Shown here: piece by piece, positions 48,147-56,808 of the stretch
How the letters are laid out: each line of letters begins with the position of its first letter
Numbering within the stretch: the stretch's first letter is position 1
The notes under the pieces: generated by a model
What the model saw: only the letters and a program-made list of their open reading frames with translations
The model's database searches: none
What the model was told of the DNA's origin: nothing
Position numbers and translations under genes: made by a program
NCBI RefSeq assembly: GCF_902833225.1
Contig: NZ_CADFEI010000008.1
Location: 62,001-126,000 of the forward strand
DNA from: Burkholderia sp. BCC1644
GTDB taxonomy: Bacteria > Pseudomonadota > Gammaproteobacteria > Burkholderiales > Burkholderiaceae
Length of the DNA stretch: 64,000 nt
Direction of reading: 5' to 3'

Positions 48147-49448
48147 CTACTTCGGCTGATTGCCGAGCAAATCGTTGATCTGGTTCTGCAGCATCGTCCG
48201 GTTGTCGGCTTCGCGCTGCATCATCTGCTGCCGGAATCCTTCATCGACCTTGATGCCGCCTTTCTTGTATTCGGTCCAGTCGGCATAGGACTTCGAGCCC
48301 TTCGACGTGTTCGCCGTCTCGCTCAGGCCCGTGAAGTTGTCGGGATTGTTGAGGACCTTGACCTGGTCGTCGAACGGCAGGTCCTTGAATCCCGGCATCT
48401 CCGTGATCTCCTTCATCGACACGATGTGGTCCGCATGCAGCGGCTTGTCGATCGTCAGGCCCGGCAGCGCGGGATCGTCCATGCCCGGTTCGTAGTTTTC
48501 GTTGACCATCTTCTGGATCTTCGAGCTTGGCGTCTTGGCCCGAAGCTGGTCGTACAGCGTGCGCGGCACGCCCTTGGTCGTGACCCGGACGTTGCCGCCG
48601 TTGGCGCCGAGCGTGTTCGGCTCGATTTCGACCTTGGTCCGGTTCAGCACGTCGACGGCGTTCTTCGCGGCTTCCGTGTCGGCGCCCTTTGCACCCAGCC
48701 CGAGCAGCGCGAATCCCGCGACGCCGACCATGATGTCGCCGTAACCGGGGCCGAGTGATTCGCCCCACGAATGCAGCGCATTGAGGCCGACGTTGGCACC
48801 GATCACGGTTCCCGCGAACAGCGCGGTGGCACCCAGCCCGGCCGCCAGCGCACCCAGCCCCGCCGCGCCGAGCGCCACGAAGCCGAGCACTTCGAGCGCC
48901 GTCTCGACCATCGCCTCGGTATCGTGGATCTCGACGACGGTGACGGTCTCGCCGCCGACCGTCACGTTGTCGCTCGCGGTCTTGATGAGCGCGCCACACT
49001 CCATCTTCATCGACAGGCGCGCCATCGGCTTGCCGTTGACGGTCACGGTTCGCGAGCCCTGCGCGATCAGGAGCAGCGGCTTCGGGAAATGATTGAACGG
49101 CAGGCCGTTGCATTCGTCGGCACAGTCGATCCCGGCGCGCAGCGCGGTACGACTGTTGACCGTCACGTTCGACGATCCCCGCTGCAGCATGCCGGTGGTT
49201 GGACCGGGCAGGTTGGCCGCCTTCTGGATGCCGCGCACCAGCGCGCCGCCGGCGAGGCCGCCGCCGGCCACGCAGCCGCCGATGATCGCGACCAGCGCGA
49301 GACCGCCGGTGGCCGCGGTCGCCGTCACGATCGCCGCCGCGACGACCGCGCCGACCACCGCGCCCGCGATCATCCCGAGCAGGCCGAAACCGTGCCCGAT
49401 CTCGTCGCCCATGCGGGCGGCGCGCAGGGCCGCCTCGGCACCGCTCAT
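48147..49448 (-). CDS. prePAAR T6SS effector with C-terminal HNH nuclease domain
   Basis: The 433-residue effector starts with the prePAAR motif AARxxDxxxH (AARMGDEIGH), then a transmembrane block (about residues 20-63), a PAAR-like domain (about 70-165), and a second hydrophobic block (about 170-215). The C-terminal toxin has an HNH/endonuclease-VII-like motif LHADHI (His338, Asp340, His341) with NNPDNFTGLSETANTSKGSK. This layout is that of class II prePAAR effectors loaded on VgrG with an Eag chaperone. The toxin probably cuts DNA. Its start overlaps the Eag stop (ATGA). Confidence 0.87.
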   Translation of the reverse strand: MSGAEAALRAARMGDEIGHGFGLLGMIAGAVVGAVVAAAIVTATAATGGLALVAIIGGCVAGGGLAGGALVRGIQKAANLPGPTTGMLQRGSSNVTVNSRTALRAGIDCADECNGLPFNHFPKPLLLIAQGSRTVTVNGKPMARLSMKMECGALIKTASDNVTVGGETVTVVEIHDTEAMVETALEVLGFVALGAAGLGALAAGLGATALFAGTVIGANVGLNALHSWGESLGPGYGDIMVGVAGFALLGLGAKGADTEAAKNAVDVLNRTKVEIEPNTLGANGGNVRVTTKGVPRTLYDQLRAKTPSSKIQKMVNENYEPGMDDPALPGLTIDKPLHADHIVSMKEITEMPGFKDLPFDDQVKVLNNPDNFTGLSETANTSKGSKSYADWTEYKKGGIKVDEGFRQQMMQREADNRTMLQNQINDLLGNQPK

Positions 49449-50269
49449 GACGACGCGCCGTCCGTGCGCGCGGCGGACTGCCGACGCAGATGCGCTTCGA
49501 TGTCCCGCAGCGATTCCAGCGGCGGCACGCCCTCGACGGCCGTGACCGCATCGAGACGGCGCCGCAGCTCGAGCCCCGAGTAGCCGGGACTGGGGCGCAG
49601 CTCGTAGCGCCCGTCCGACTTGAACAATCCCTGGCGGCTGCGCTGGACGACGGTCGGCTCGAGCGGCGAGCCGTCGCTCGCGAAGAACACCCAATCGTGA
49701 TGTTCGACTTCGCGCGCGCTGATCCGCTCGCACGCCGTGCGAAGGTCCGGATAGACGCGCAGCACGCGCGTCTTCGCGGACAGCGCGAACACGTGCGGCA
49801 GGCTTTCGTGCGTGACCGCCGGCGCGTCGGCTTCATCCGGCACGGAAGGCATCACGGCGAACGACGACAGGATCGACGTCCATGCGGGAATGTGCCGCTC
49901 GAAATCCTCCACGCGCGCATTGAGCGTGAACACCAGCATCGCCTCGTCGAGCCGGACCATCGCCTGCCGCTGTCGCAGCACCGTCTTGTCGCTGCGCCAC
50001 TGATAGTCGAGCATCAGGCCCGGCCGCCCGTCGATCGTGACGGGTTCGCGCGCGAGCGGCTTGTAGCCGGGAAACTGGCGCTTGAACGCGGCCTGCTGCG
50101 TATCCGCGTAGGCACCGACATCGTCGAGCGGCGTGTCGTAGTCGCGCGTCACCACGAATGCGACGTCCTTGCGGCCCGACGCGTCGGGCAAGTGAAACAC
50201 GTTCATGGTCTGGTCGCGCCAGCCGTCGGGCAACGCCATGCGCCCTTCATGCAATCGGTAAACCGCCAT
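49445..50269 (-). CDS. Eag-type T6SS chaperone (DUF1795/DcrB) with C-terminal extension
   Basis: Residues 1-145 form a DUF1795 (DcrB-like) domain (MAVYRLHEGRMALPDGWRDQ, VTIDGRPGLMLDYQWRSD), the fold of Eag chaperones that protect the membrane segments of prePAAR effectors. A further 125 residues (HVFALSAKTRVLRVYPDLRT onward) form a region not usual in Eag proteins. It is translationally coupled to the effector (ATGA overlap). The extra part may contact VgrG or the toxin; this is speculative. Confidence 0.82.
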   Translation of the reverse strand: MAVYRLHEGRMALPDGWRDQTMNVFHLPDASGRKDVAFVVTRDYDTPLDDVGAYADTQQAAFKRQFPGYKPLAREPVTIDGRPGLMLDYQWRSDKTVLRQRQAMVRLDEAMLVFTLNARVEDFERHIPAWTSILSSFAVMPSVPDEADAPAVTHESLPHVFALSAKTRVLRVYPDLRTACERISAREVEHHDWVFFASDGSPLEPTVVQRSRQGLFKSDGRYELRPSPGYSGLELRRRLDAVTAVEGVPPLESLRDIEAHLRRQSAARTDGASS

Positions 50270-50316
50270 TCCGTTCTTCCTTTCGTTGTCCCGTACGCAT
50301 GCGTCCGGGTGGCGCG

Positions 50317-50883
50317 TTATTTCGCCTTCTCGCCGAAGCCGACGCTCGACAGGCATTCGGGGTTGCGCTCCGCGAACCCGAACACGAGCTCGCCCCGCGC
50401 GGTCTCGGTCCGGAACGTCGTCTCCTCGTTCGGCGAGCGGCCCGACGGCGCACCGGCGATCCGCATCCCGGCGAAACGCGCCTTCACGTCCTCGCGGCCC
50501 ACGCAACGGCCGGACAGCGTCAACGTGAGCGCGCCGCGCGCGTCCCCTTCATTGCTCGTGCGCAGCACGACGCGCTCGATCTGCGTGCCGTCGTCGAGCG
50601 CGATCGGGCCGCTCTCGCCGTTGCTCCAGAACGTGAAGTATTCGTTGCTCGATTCGCTGCGCGCGAACTTCGTGTGCAGCAAATGCTCGACGGATTCGCG
50701 CCGGATCGGTTGATGCGCGCCGATCTGATCGATCACCTGCCAGAGACTGAGTTGAACGGTTGTGTGCATCTTCTTCGATCCTTCCGAACAGGCCGGAGTC
50801 ACGCCCAGCGACAATGCGAGCAGCAGCGGCGCGACGATCGCCGCGGCGCGGCCGCGCCTAGTGGGACGGGTAGTTACGGTCAT
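50317..50883 (-). CDS. Lipoprotein, putative immunity protein for the VgrG metallopeptidase
   Basis: The 188-residue protein has a lipoprotein signal (RGRAAAIVAPLLLALSLGV then TPAC) and a compact C-terminal domain with several cysteines (SGRCVGRED, NPECLSSVG) and no recognised family. Its start overlaps the vgrG end by 26 bp. A membrane-anchored periplasmic protein directly after a VgrG with a metallopeptidase tail fits an immunity role. The exact start is uncertain. Confidence 0.72.
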   Translation of the reverse strand: MTVTTRPTRRGRAAAIVAPLLLALSLGVTPACSEGSKKMHTTVQLSLWQVIDQIGAHQPIRRESVEHLLHTKFARSESSNEYFTFWSNGESGPIALDDGTQIERVVLRTSNEGDARGALTLTLSGRCVGREDVKARFAGMRIAGAPSGRSPNEETTFRTETARGELVFGFAERNPECLSSVGFGEKAK

Positions 50884-53800
50884 ACCAGCTTCCGTAGTAC
50901 GTTTGATAATTGACATACTGTCCATTGACCGGCACCGACGCGTGTTCGCCGGTGCCGTAGACATGGCCGATGGCCGCGCGCGCCGCCGTCGCGTCGCCGT
51001 TCCGCACGAACTGGTTGTACGCGGCATTGTAGGCCGGCGCGTTGGCCGGATCGCCGGCGATCTGGATGTCGGGGCCGCCGTGCGCGACGATCTCGCGCTG
51101 CACCTTGATGTTGTTCATCGTGGCCGCGCCTTCGTCCGCCAGCTCGCTGTTGACGTAATTCGCCTTGCTCGAATAATCCGGCGTGCCCTGGTACAGCGCG
51201 TGCCCGGTTTCGTGCGCGAGCCCCTGGACGACGGCCTGCGGATTCCCGCGGTCGTTGCCGTCGATCACGATCGTGGGTGGGTGGCCGCTCTTGTTCGTGG
51301 ACGACCCCTGATTCGCCGGACCGTACTGGATATTCCAGCCGTCCTTCTGCAGCTTCGCGATGTCGCGTTCGAGCGTCGGCGATTTCGCGGCGAGCTGGTC
51401 GACGCCAGCGCCCAGCCCGGTCGCCACGGCCTTTTTTTTCGGCGCCCCTTTCGCGTGCTGTTTCGCGTGCGCCGGCGCAGCGGCCGCGGCACCGCCGCCC
51501 CCTCCGCCACCGCCGCCCCCGCCACCTGCTGCAGGCGCCGCGAGATCCTGCGCGGGCGCGGCCGGATCCGTCACCGGCACGAGCGGCGGCGCGGCCGGCC
51601 CGGTCGTGCCGTCGGGGTTCAGATCGACGCTTTGCGAACCCAGCACGACGACGCGCGTGCCGTCGAGCACGATCTCCCCGTTGGCCGACAGCGTGATCTT
51701 GGCCTTGCCGCACTCGAGCACGATCGACTGCGAGCCCTTCACATGCACGTGCTCCGTATCGGATTCGATCTGCACCGGGCCCTTCGCCTTGAGCGCCATG
51801 TGCTGTTCCTGCGCATGCAGGATCACCGCCGTCTTCGCCGTGTGCTGGATATGCTCGTCCTGCGACTGCACGGAAATCGCCTTGCGCACGATGCTCGCAT
51901 GCTGGCCCTGCGTCACCACGTTCGTCTGGTTCGGGCCGTTCACGACCGTCACGTGATTGTTCTGGACGGTCGTGGCCATATCCTTCTGGCTGTGGATATT
52001 GACCAGTTCCTCGCCCTTCTTGTCGTGGATCACCACCTCGCAGAATCCGCCGCCGCCCGGCGTGGAGTTGCTGTGAAAACCCATCTGGTGTGCGCCGTCG
52101 GGCAGCCCATACGGCGGCGTCTGTTCCGCGTTGAACATCCGGCCGACGATGATCGGCCGGTCGGGATCGCCGTTCAGGAAGTCGACGATGACTTCCTGGT
52201 TGATGCGCGGAATCGCGACGGTTCCCCAGCCGCGCCCTGCCCACGGCTGCGACACCCGGATCCAGCAGGAACTCTCCTGGTCGTTCTTGCCGTAGCGGTC
52301 CCACGGAAACTGCACCTTGATCCGGCCCATCCCGTCGGTATGGATTTCCTGCCCCTTCGGGCCGACCACGATCGCGCTCTGCGGCCCCGGCATCACCGGT
52401 TTGTCGTGGCGGCGCACCGGACGATAGGGAATCTTGCTGCGGATCAGCGTCAGCGAGTTCCTGAAACTGCCGGGCTGCGTCGACGCATCGTCGAAATTGT
52501 TCTTCGCGTCGATTTCGAGCCCGACGACCAGGAATTCGTTGTCGTCCTGCTTGGCCGGATCGAACCAGAAATGCCCGTCGATCCTGAACTTGCGGCCGAC
52601 CGTGAGCCCGCGGCAACCGGATTCGCCGCGGAACACCTTGGCCTGCCACTCGAACACTTCGAGGCGGCGCTTGGCTTCCGCCTCGCCCGCGCTGGTGTCC
52701 TTGTACGCGAACGCCGAACTGCCGTCGTACACCTCGAGCTTCGGCGCATTGCCCTGATCGGCGAGTGTCGGCAGCTCGACATACGGCCGGCTCTTCGGGT
52801 GCTTGTAGTCGAAGGTATGCAGCGCGACCACGCCTGGCTGGGTTTCGCGGCTCGCCGACAGCGCGGTCAGGCGGTCCGCCTGCTGCACGCCGCTCGCCGC
52901 GTTGTAGGTCACGACCGGATCGTGCGCCTGATCGGGACACGACGCCGAATCGTCGGCGATCACGAGCGTGTGACCGTCCTGCCTGTATTCGAAGTAATAG
53001 AACAACCCGTGCCGCTCGAGCAGCCGGCTGACGAAATTCAGGTCGCTTTCCTGAAACTGGACGACGTAATCCTCCGGCTTCAGCTCCTGCTTGACGTGCG
53101 TCTGGTAATCGACCAGCGCACCGTAGTCGGCGAAGACCTTGCGCAGCACGTCAAGTACGGTGACCTGCTGATAGATCCGGCTGTTGACCCGTTTGCCGAG
53201 ATACCAGAGCCACGGCACCAGCTCGCCGCGATAGTGCGCGATGCCGCCGTCGTTGCGCTCGAAGCCGAAGCGCACCAGATAACCGTGGATCTGCCGCTCC
53301 GAGCCGTCCTGGAGCGTGATGTTCACGGTGACCGCCTGGTTCAGCACGTCCTTGAGATCGATCGACGGGTTTTGCGCAATCAGGTCGAGCGTGTAGCCGG
53401 GCATCTCCGACAGCGCTTCGCCGCCCCGGATCGCCGCGATCGACAGTGCCCGGTTGCCGGTCAGCGACGACTGGAGGCGCAGCAGGCGCGTCGTCTCGCT
53501 GAACGGCAAAGCCGGCTCCTGCGCGCCGGGCTTGGCCGCGGTCTGGCCGGGCATGAAAAATTGCGGCGCGGAGGCAAGATCGGAAAGCGGCTGTCCGACG
53601 AGCGGGTGATCGTCGGCGACCGGCGCGGCGGCGGCCGACATGGCCGGCGCGGCGGCCGCCCGCATGCCGGACAGGGCCCCGGAAGCAAGCTGCCCGGCGA
53701 GCGGGTTCAGCATGCCTGCTGCCGGTGCGGCCATCGACGCGGCGATCTGCGCGGGGTTGCCGCCAGCCGCCAGCGCCTGCATCACGGCCGACGCGGTCGG

Positions 53801-53926
53801 CGCGATCTTGCCGGCGACGGGGCTCGCCGCCGACGCCATCTGCATCGCGCCCGAGGTCAGCGCCCCGCCCAGCGGCGACGATCCCGCCGATTCGGCCATT
53901 CCGGCGATTCCTGGCAACTCTTTCAT
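50858..53926 (-). CDS. vgrG: Evolved VgrG with C-terminal zinc-metallopeptidase-like domain
   Basis: The 1022-residue T6SS spike protein has an Ala-rich N-terminal extension (1-125), the gp27-like part (about 140-470, LFYYFEYRQDGHTLVIADD), the gp5 OB fold (about 510-610, IKVQFPWDRYGKNDQESSCW, PAWGTVAIPR-like region) and DUF2345 (ITLSANGEIVLDG). A Gly-rich linker (about 800-812) precedes a C-terminal domain with HExxH at His905-Glu906-His909 (LAHETGHALYQG) typical of zinc peptidases. An A8 run lies at codons 828-830 just before the toxin. It caps the T6SS needle and delivers the peptidase to targets. Confidence 0.92.
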   Translation of the reverse strand: MKELPGIAGMAESAGSSPLGGALTSGAMQMASAASPVAGKIAPTASAVMQALAAGGNPAQIAASMAAPAAGMLNPLAGQLASGALSGMRAAAAPAMSAAAAPVADDHPLVGQPLSDLASAPQFFMPGQTAAKPGAQEPALPFSETTRLLRLQSSLTGNRALSIAAIRGGEALSEMPGYTLDLIAQNPSIDLKDVLNQAVTVNITLQDGSERQIHGYLVRFGFERNDGGIAHYRGELVPWLWYLGKRVNSRIYQQVTVLDVLRKVFADYGALVDYQTHVKQELKPEDYVVQFQESDLNFVSRLLERHGLFYYFEYRQDGHTLVIADDSASCPDQAHDPVVTYNAASGVQQADRLTALSASRETQPGVVALHTFDYKHPKSRPYVELPTLADQGNAPKLEVYDGSSAFAYKDTSAGEAEAKRRLEVFEWQAKVFRGESGCRGLTVGRKFRIDGHFWFDPAKQDDNEFLVVGLEIDAKNNFDDASTQPGSFRNSLTLIRSKIPYRPVRRHDKPVMPGPQSAIVVGPKGQEIHTDGMGRIKVQFPWDRYGKNDQESSCWIRVSQPWAGRGWGTVAIPRINQEVIVDFLNGDPDRPIIVGRMFNAEQTPPYGLPDGAHQMGFHSNSTPGGGGFCEVVIHDKKGEELVNIHSQKDMATTVQNNHVTVVNGPNQTNVVTQGQHASIVRKAISVQSQDEHIQHTAKTAVILHAQEQHMALKAKGPVQIESDTEHVHVKGSQSIVLECGKAKITLSANGEIVLDGTRVVVLGSQSVDLNPDGTTGPAAPPLVPVTDPAAPAQDLAAPAAGGGGGGGGGGGGAAAAAPAHAKQHAKGAPKKKAVATGLGAGVDQLAAKSPTLERDIAKLQKDGWNIQYGPANQGSSTNKSGHPPTIVIDGNDRGNPQAVVQGLAHETGHALYQGTPDYSSKANYVNSELADEGAATMNNIKVQREIVAHGGPDIQIAGDPANAPAYNAAYNQFVRNGDATAARAAIGHVYGTGEHASVPVNGQYVNYQTYYGSWYDRNYPSH
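51432..51439 (-). repeat. Poly-A8 tract inside vgrG
   Basis: The coding strand reads eight A as AAA AAA AAG at the linker before the metallopeptidase domain. A one-base slip here would remove the toxin domain while leaving the VgrG spike intact. Confidence 0.6.
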
Positions 53927-54707
53927 GGGCCCTCTCGCTTTCTTTTCTGGTGACCGCCACGCATGCGACGCGGCTTTACTACATATCGATGTCCGAAATA
54001 TTAATTTCGAAACGTGTCATCGTCGGAACAGGCTTCGCCGCTTTTTTTGTGATGTCTGGAATCGCATTCGCCGACAGGCGGGCAACCGGGAGAATCGGTA
54101 TTTCCCGCTGCCCTGATTTCTCATTTAGAGCGGATATTATCTGTTTGTCGCGACAGGCGGCGCCATCATAACGGCATGTTTCAGGCGAGTCCAGACCCGT
54201 CAAATAGCATGTTCATTCGAAAATCCCCGGCTGGCACTCCGTGCGGCCCGATCCCCGCCTGCCGCGATGCAATGGCGAGTAATTTGTACATTGCTGCCGC
54301 GCAATACGGGATAAATTACCGAAATCGTGAATGACGATGCATCGGGTATTTAAAAAACCGTCGGCGGCGAATTGCGCCGTCGCCGCGCTTCACGCATTTA
54401 CCGTAATTACTGAATTATCGAAACCGCGCCTGCCTGACACGCACGGTGTTTCACCGGCGCCTCTCTCACACACGCGATTCGCACTCGTAGCGGAAACGCG
54501 CCGATGCGATTTTCGCGCGTGAATATGTCGTCTTCCGGTACGACGCTCATGAAACCGATGCGTATCCGGCCGGCAACGTGCGATGCGGCACGCTGCGGAC
54601 ATCCGTCCGGCGCACGCGCGGCCCCCGGGGTATCCTTGGGTTCCGGCAGCACATCCACCACAACGAAAACGGCCCGTCCGCCCAACCACCACATCTCGCC
54701 ACTCTTC
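53927..54707. promoter_or_regulatory. Divergent intergenic region (781 bp) upstream of vgrG
   Basis: This stretch is more AT-rich than its surroundings and contains a perfect dyad CGAAAT-ATTA-ATTTCG (53994-54009) 68 bp before vgrG and a GTAATTT/AAATTAC pair (54279-54285 with 54313-54319). No gene is supported; a 63-codon forward frame at 54331 lacks any support. It presumably holds promoters of vgrG and the FAD oxidoreductase gene. Confidence 0.4.
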
Positions 54708-55949
54708 ATGGATTTCGACGTCATCGTTCTCGGCGCCGGCATCGTCGGCGTCTCGGCCGCGCTGCATCTGCAGGATCGCGGGCGCAAGGTCGCCCTCGTC
54801 GATCGCGGCGCACCCGGCGAAGGCACGAGCTTCGGCAACGCGGGGCTGATCGAGCGCTCGTCGGTCGAGCCGTATCCGTTCCCTCGCAGCCCGTTCACGC
54901 TGATGCGCTATGCGCTGAACCGCTCGACCGATCTTTACTGGCACAGCGCGTCGCTGCCCGCGTTCGCGCCGTGGCTCGCGCGGTTCTGGTGGGAATCGGC
55001 GCCGCTGCGCCATGCGGCCGCGTCGCGCGACATGCTGCCGCTGATCGAGCGGTGCCTCGTCGAGCACGACGCGCTGATCGCGCGGGCCGGCGCCGGCGAG
55101 CTGATCCGTGCGAACGGCTGGCTCGAAGCGTTCCGCACGCCCGCCGCATTCGAACGCGGCGTGGCCGAGGCCGGCCTCACCGCGCGCCGCCACGGGCTCG
55201 GCATCACGCCGCTCGACGCGGCCGCCCTGCTCGCGCGCGAGCCGAGCCTCGCGCCGGGCTTCTGCGGCGCGCTGCACTGGCTCGATCCGAAAAGCGTCGT
55301 CGATCCGGCCGCGCTCGTCAAAGCGTATGCGCAGTTGTTCGTGCAAGGCGGCGGCACGCTCCTGACAGGCGACGCCGCGAGCCTCGACGCGCTGTCGCCC
55401 GGCTGGCAGGTTCACACGCAGGACGGCCCGGCCGCCGCGCCGGCCGTCGTCGTCGCGCTCGGCCCGTGGTCCGACACCGTCTTCGGCAAGTTCGGCTACA
55501 AGATCCCGCTTCGCGAGAAGCGCGGCTATCACATGCACTACGCGCCGTCCGCACACGGCGTGCCGTCGGCGCCGATCGTCGACCGGGAATACGGTTACGT
55601 GATCGCGCCGATGCGGCGCGGGCTGCGGCTGACGACGGGGGTCGAGATCGCGCGGCGCCGTGTGCCGCCAACCGGCGTACAGCTCGAACGGGCGGAACGC
55701 GTCGCACGGCCCGTGTTCGGGTTCGGCGAACGGCTCGACCCGCATCCGTGGCTCGGCTTCCGGCCGTGCACGCCGGACATGCGACCGGTGATCGGCCCCG
55801 CGCCCGCCCATCGCGGGCTGTGGTTCGCGTTCGGGCACAACCACCACGGACTCACGCTCGGCCCCGTGACCGGCCGGCTGCTGGCCGAGATGATGACGGG
55901 CGAAGCGCCGTTCACCGATCCGGCGCCGTATCGCGCGGACCGGTTCTGA
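54708..55949 (+). CDS. FAD-dependent amine/D-amino-acid dehydrogenase-like oxidoreductase
   Basis: This 413-residue DAO-family protein has the dinucleotide motif DVIVLGAGIVGVSAALHLQDR and the following EGTSFGNAGLI, typical of DadA-like D-amino-acid dehydrogenases. The C-terminal PWLGFRPCTPDMRPVIGPAP and FGHNHHGLTLGPVTGRLL are family features. It probably oxidises an amino acid or amine and passes electrons to the quinone pool. The ATG at 54708 is chosen because the FAD strand begins there; the longer frame is non-homologous. It is convergent with the GntR gene. Confidence 0.88.
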   Translation: MDFDVIVLGAGIVGVSAALHLQDRGRKVALVDRGAPGEGTSFGNAGLIERSSVEPYPFPRSPFTLMRYALNRSTDLYWHSASLPAFAPWLARFWWESAPLRHAAASRDMLPLIERCLVEHDALIARAGAGELIRANGWLEAFRTPAAFERGVAEAGLTARRHGLGITPLDAAALLAREPSLAPGFCGALHWLDPKSVVDPAALVKAYAQLFVQGGGTLLTGDAASLDALSPGWQVHTQDGPAAAPAVVVALGPWSDTVFGKFGYKIPLREKRGYHMHYAPSAHGVPSAPIVDREYGYVIAPMRRGLRLTTGVEIARRRVPPTGVQLERAERVARPVFGFGERLDPHPWLGFRPCTPDMRPVIGPAPAHRGLWFAFGHNHHGLTLGPVTGRLLAEMMTGEAPFTDPAPYRADRF

Positions 55950-55972
55950 GCGGATAGCGCGTCAACGCGCGC

Positions 55973-56740
55973 TCAGTCGAGCGCGCGGCCGAAAATCCGG
56001 ATGACTTCGTCGAGATGCTCGGCCATCGCACGGCGCGCGGCTTCGGGATCGCGCGCGCGGATCGCGTCGAGGATCGCGCGGTGTTCCAGCTCCGACCGGT
56101 GCGGCATGTCGTTCGGCATGTACAGCGACTGCAGCCGCTGGAACATCAGGTCGTACTTGTGCGCAAGCAGCTGCTTGATCATCAGCGCATACGCGGCGTT
56201 GTCGCTCGCTTCCGCGATACGGATATGGAACAGCCGGTCGCCCGGGTGCGTAAGCGAGCCGCTGCGGTTGTCTTCCTGGTTGCGCAGGAACGCTTCGTGA
56301 ATCCCTTCGATCTGCGCGTCCGAGCCGTGCGATGCCGCAAGCGCCGCGGCTTCCGGCTCGATCAACCGGCGCGCCTGCAACAGGGCGAACGGCGGGATTT
56401 CGGTGTCGAGGTCGAGCGCGATGCCGAGTTCGGGATCGATCTCGACGATCGAGAACGGCGCGACTGTCGCAGCGGGTTCGGGTGCAGGCTCGGGCGCAGC
56501 CGCTGCTTCGGGATGGCGCACCTTCACGCCGTCGCCGACCCGCACGCTGACGAGCCCGCTCACTTCGAGCGCGATCAGCGCTTCGCGCACCGACGTGCGC
56601 GACACACCGAACTGTTCGGCCAGTTCGCGCTCGGGCGGCAGATAGCTGCCCGGCGGAAAATCGCCGGACTCGATCATCGCACTAAGCTTGTCGGCGATCT
56701 GCTGGTAGAGGCGGCGGTTCTGAATCGGCTGGATGGACAT
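55973..56740 (-). CDS. FadR-type GntR family regulator of the fucose cluster
   Basis: This 255-residue regulator has an N-terminal GntR winged helix (RLYQQIADKLSAMIESGDFP, ELAEQFGVSRTSVREALIAL) and a C-terminal FCD helical domain with metal-binding His/Asp (HRSELEHRAILDAIRARD). A Pro/Ala/Glu-rich insert (residues 80-93) separates them. It is in the direction of, and directly after, the fucose genes and probably represses them until a fucose-derived acid binds. A 26-bp dyad upstream may be its site. Confidence 0.87.
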   Translation of the reverse strand: MSIQPIQNRRLYQQIADKLSAMIESGDFPPGSYLPPERELAEQFGVSRTSVREALIALEVSGLVSVRVGDGVKVRHPEAAAAPEPAPEPAATVAPFSIVEIDPELGIALDLDTEIPPFALLQARRLIEPEAAALAASHGSDAQIEGIHEAFLRNQEDNRSGSLTHPGDRLFHIRIAEASDNAAYALMIKQLLAHKYDLMFQRLQSLYMPNDMPHRSELEHRAILDAIRARDPEAARRAMAEHLDEVIRIFGRALD

Positions 56741-56771
56741 ACGTTGACGCTGGTAATCGGTTTCGTTCCGG

Positions 56772-56797
56772 ACGGTCTGACGAATCGAACAGACCGT
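56772..56797. promoter_or_regulatory. Perfect 8-bp dyad between fuconolactonase and GntR genes
   Basis: ACGGTCTG (56772-56779) and CAGACCGT (56790-56797) are separated by 10 bases. It is either the GntR operator or a terminator hairpin for the fucose operon. Confidence 0.45.
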
Positions 56798-56808
56798 TCG
56801 CGCCTATT

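Noticed and set aside
54230-54260. Sigma-54-like TGGCAC element near the vgrG gene
   Set aside because: The downstream GC element does not match and the orientation points away from vgrG.
54331-54522. Possible 63-codon forward gene in the vgrG upstream region
   Set aside because: No ribosome-binding site, no recognisable domain and codon use unlike neighbours; treated as intergenic.
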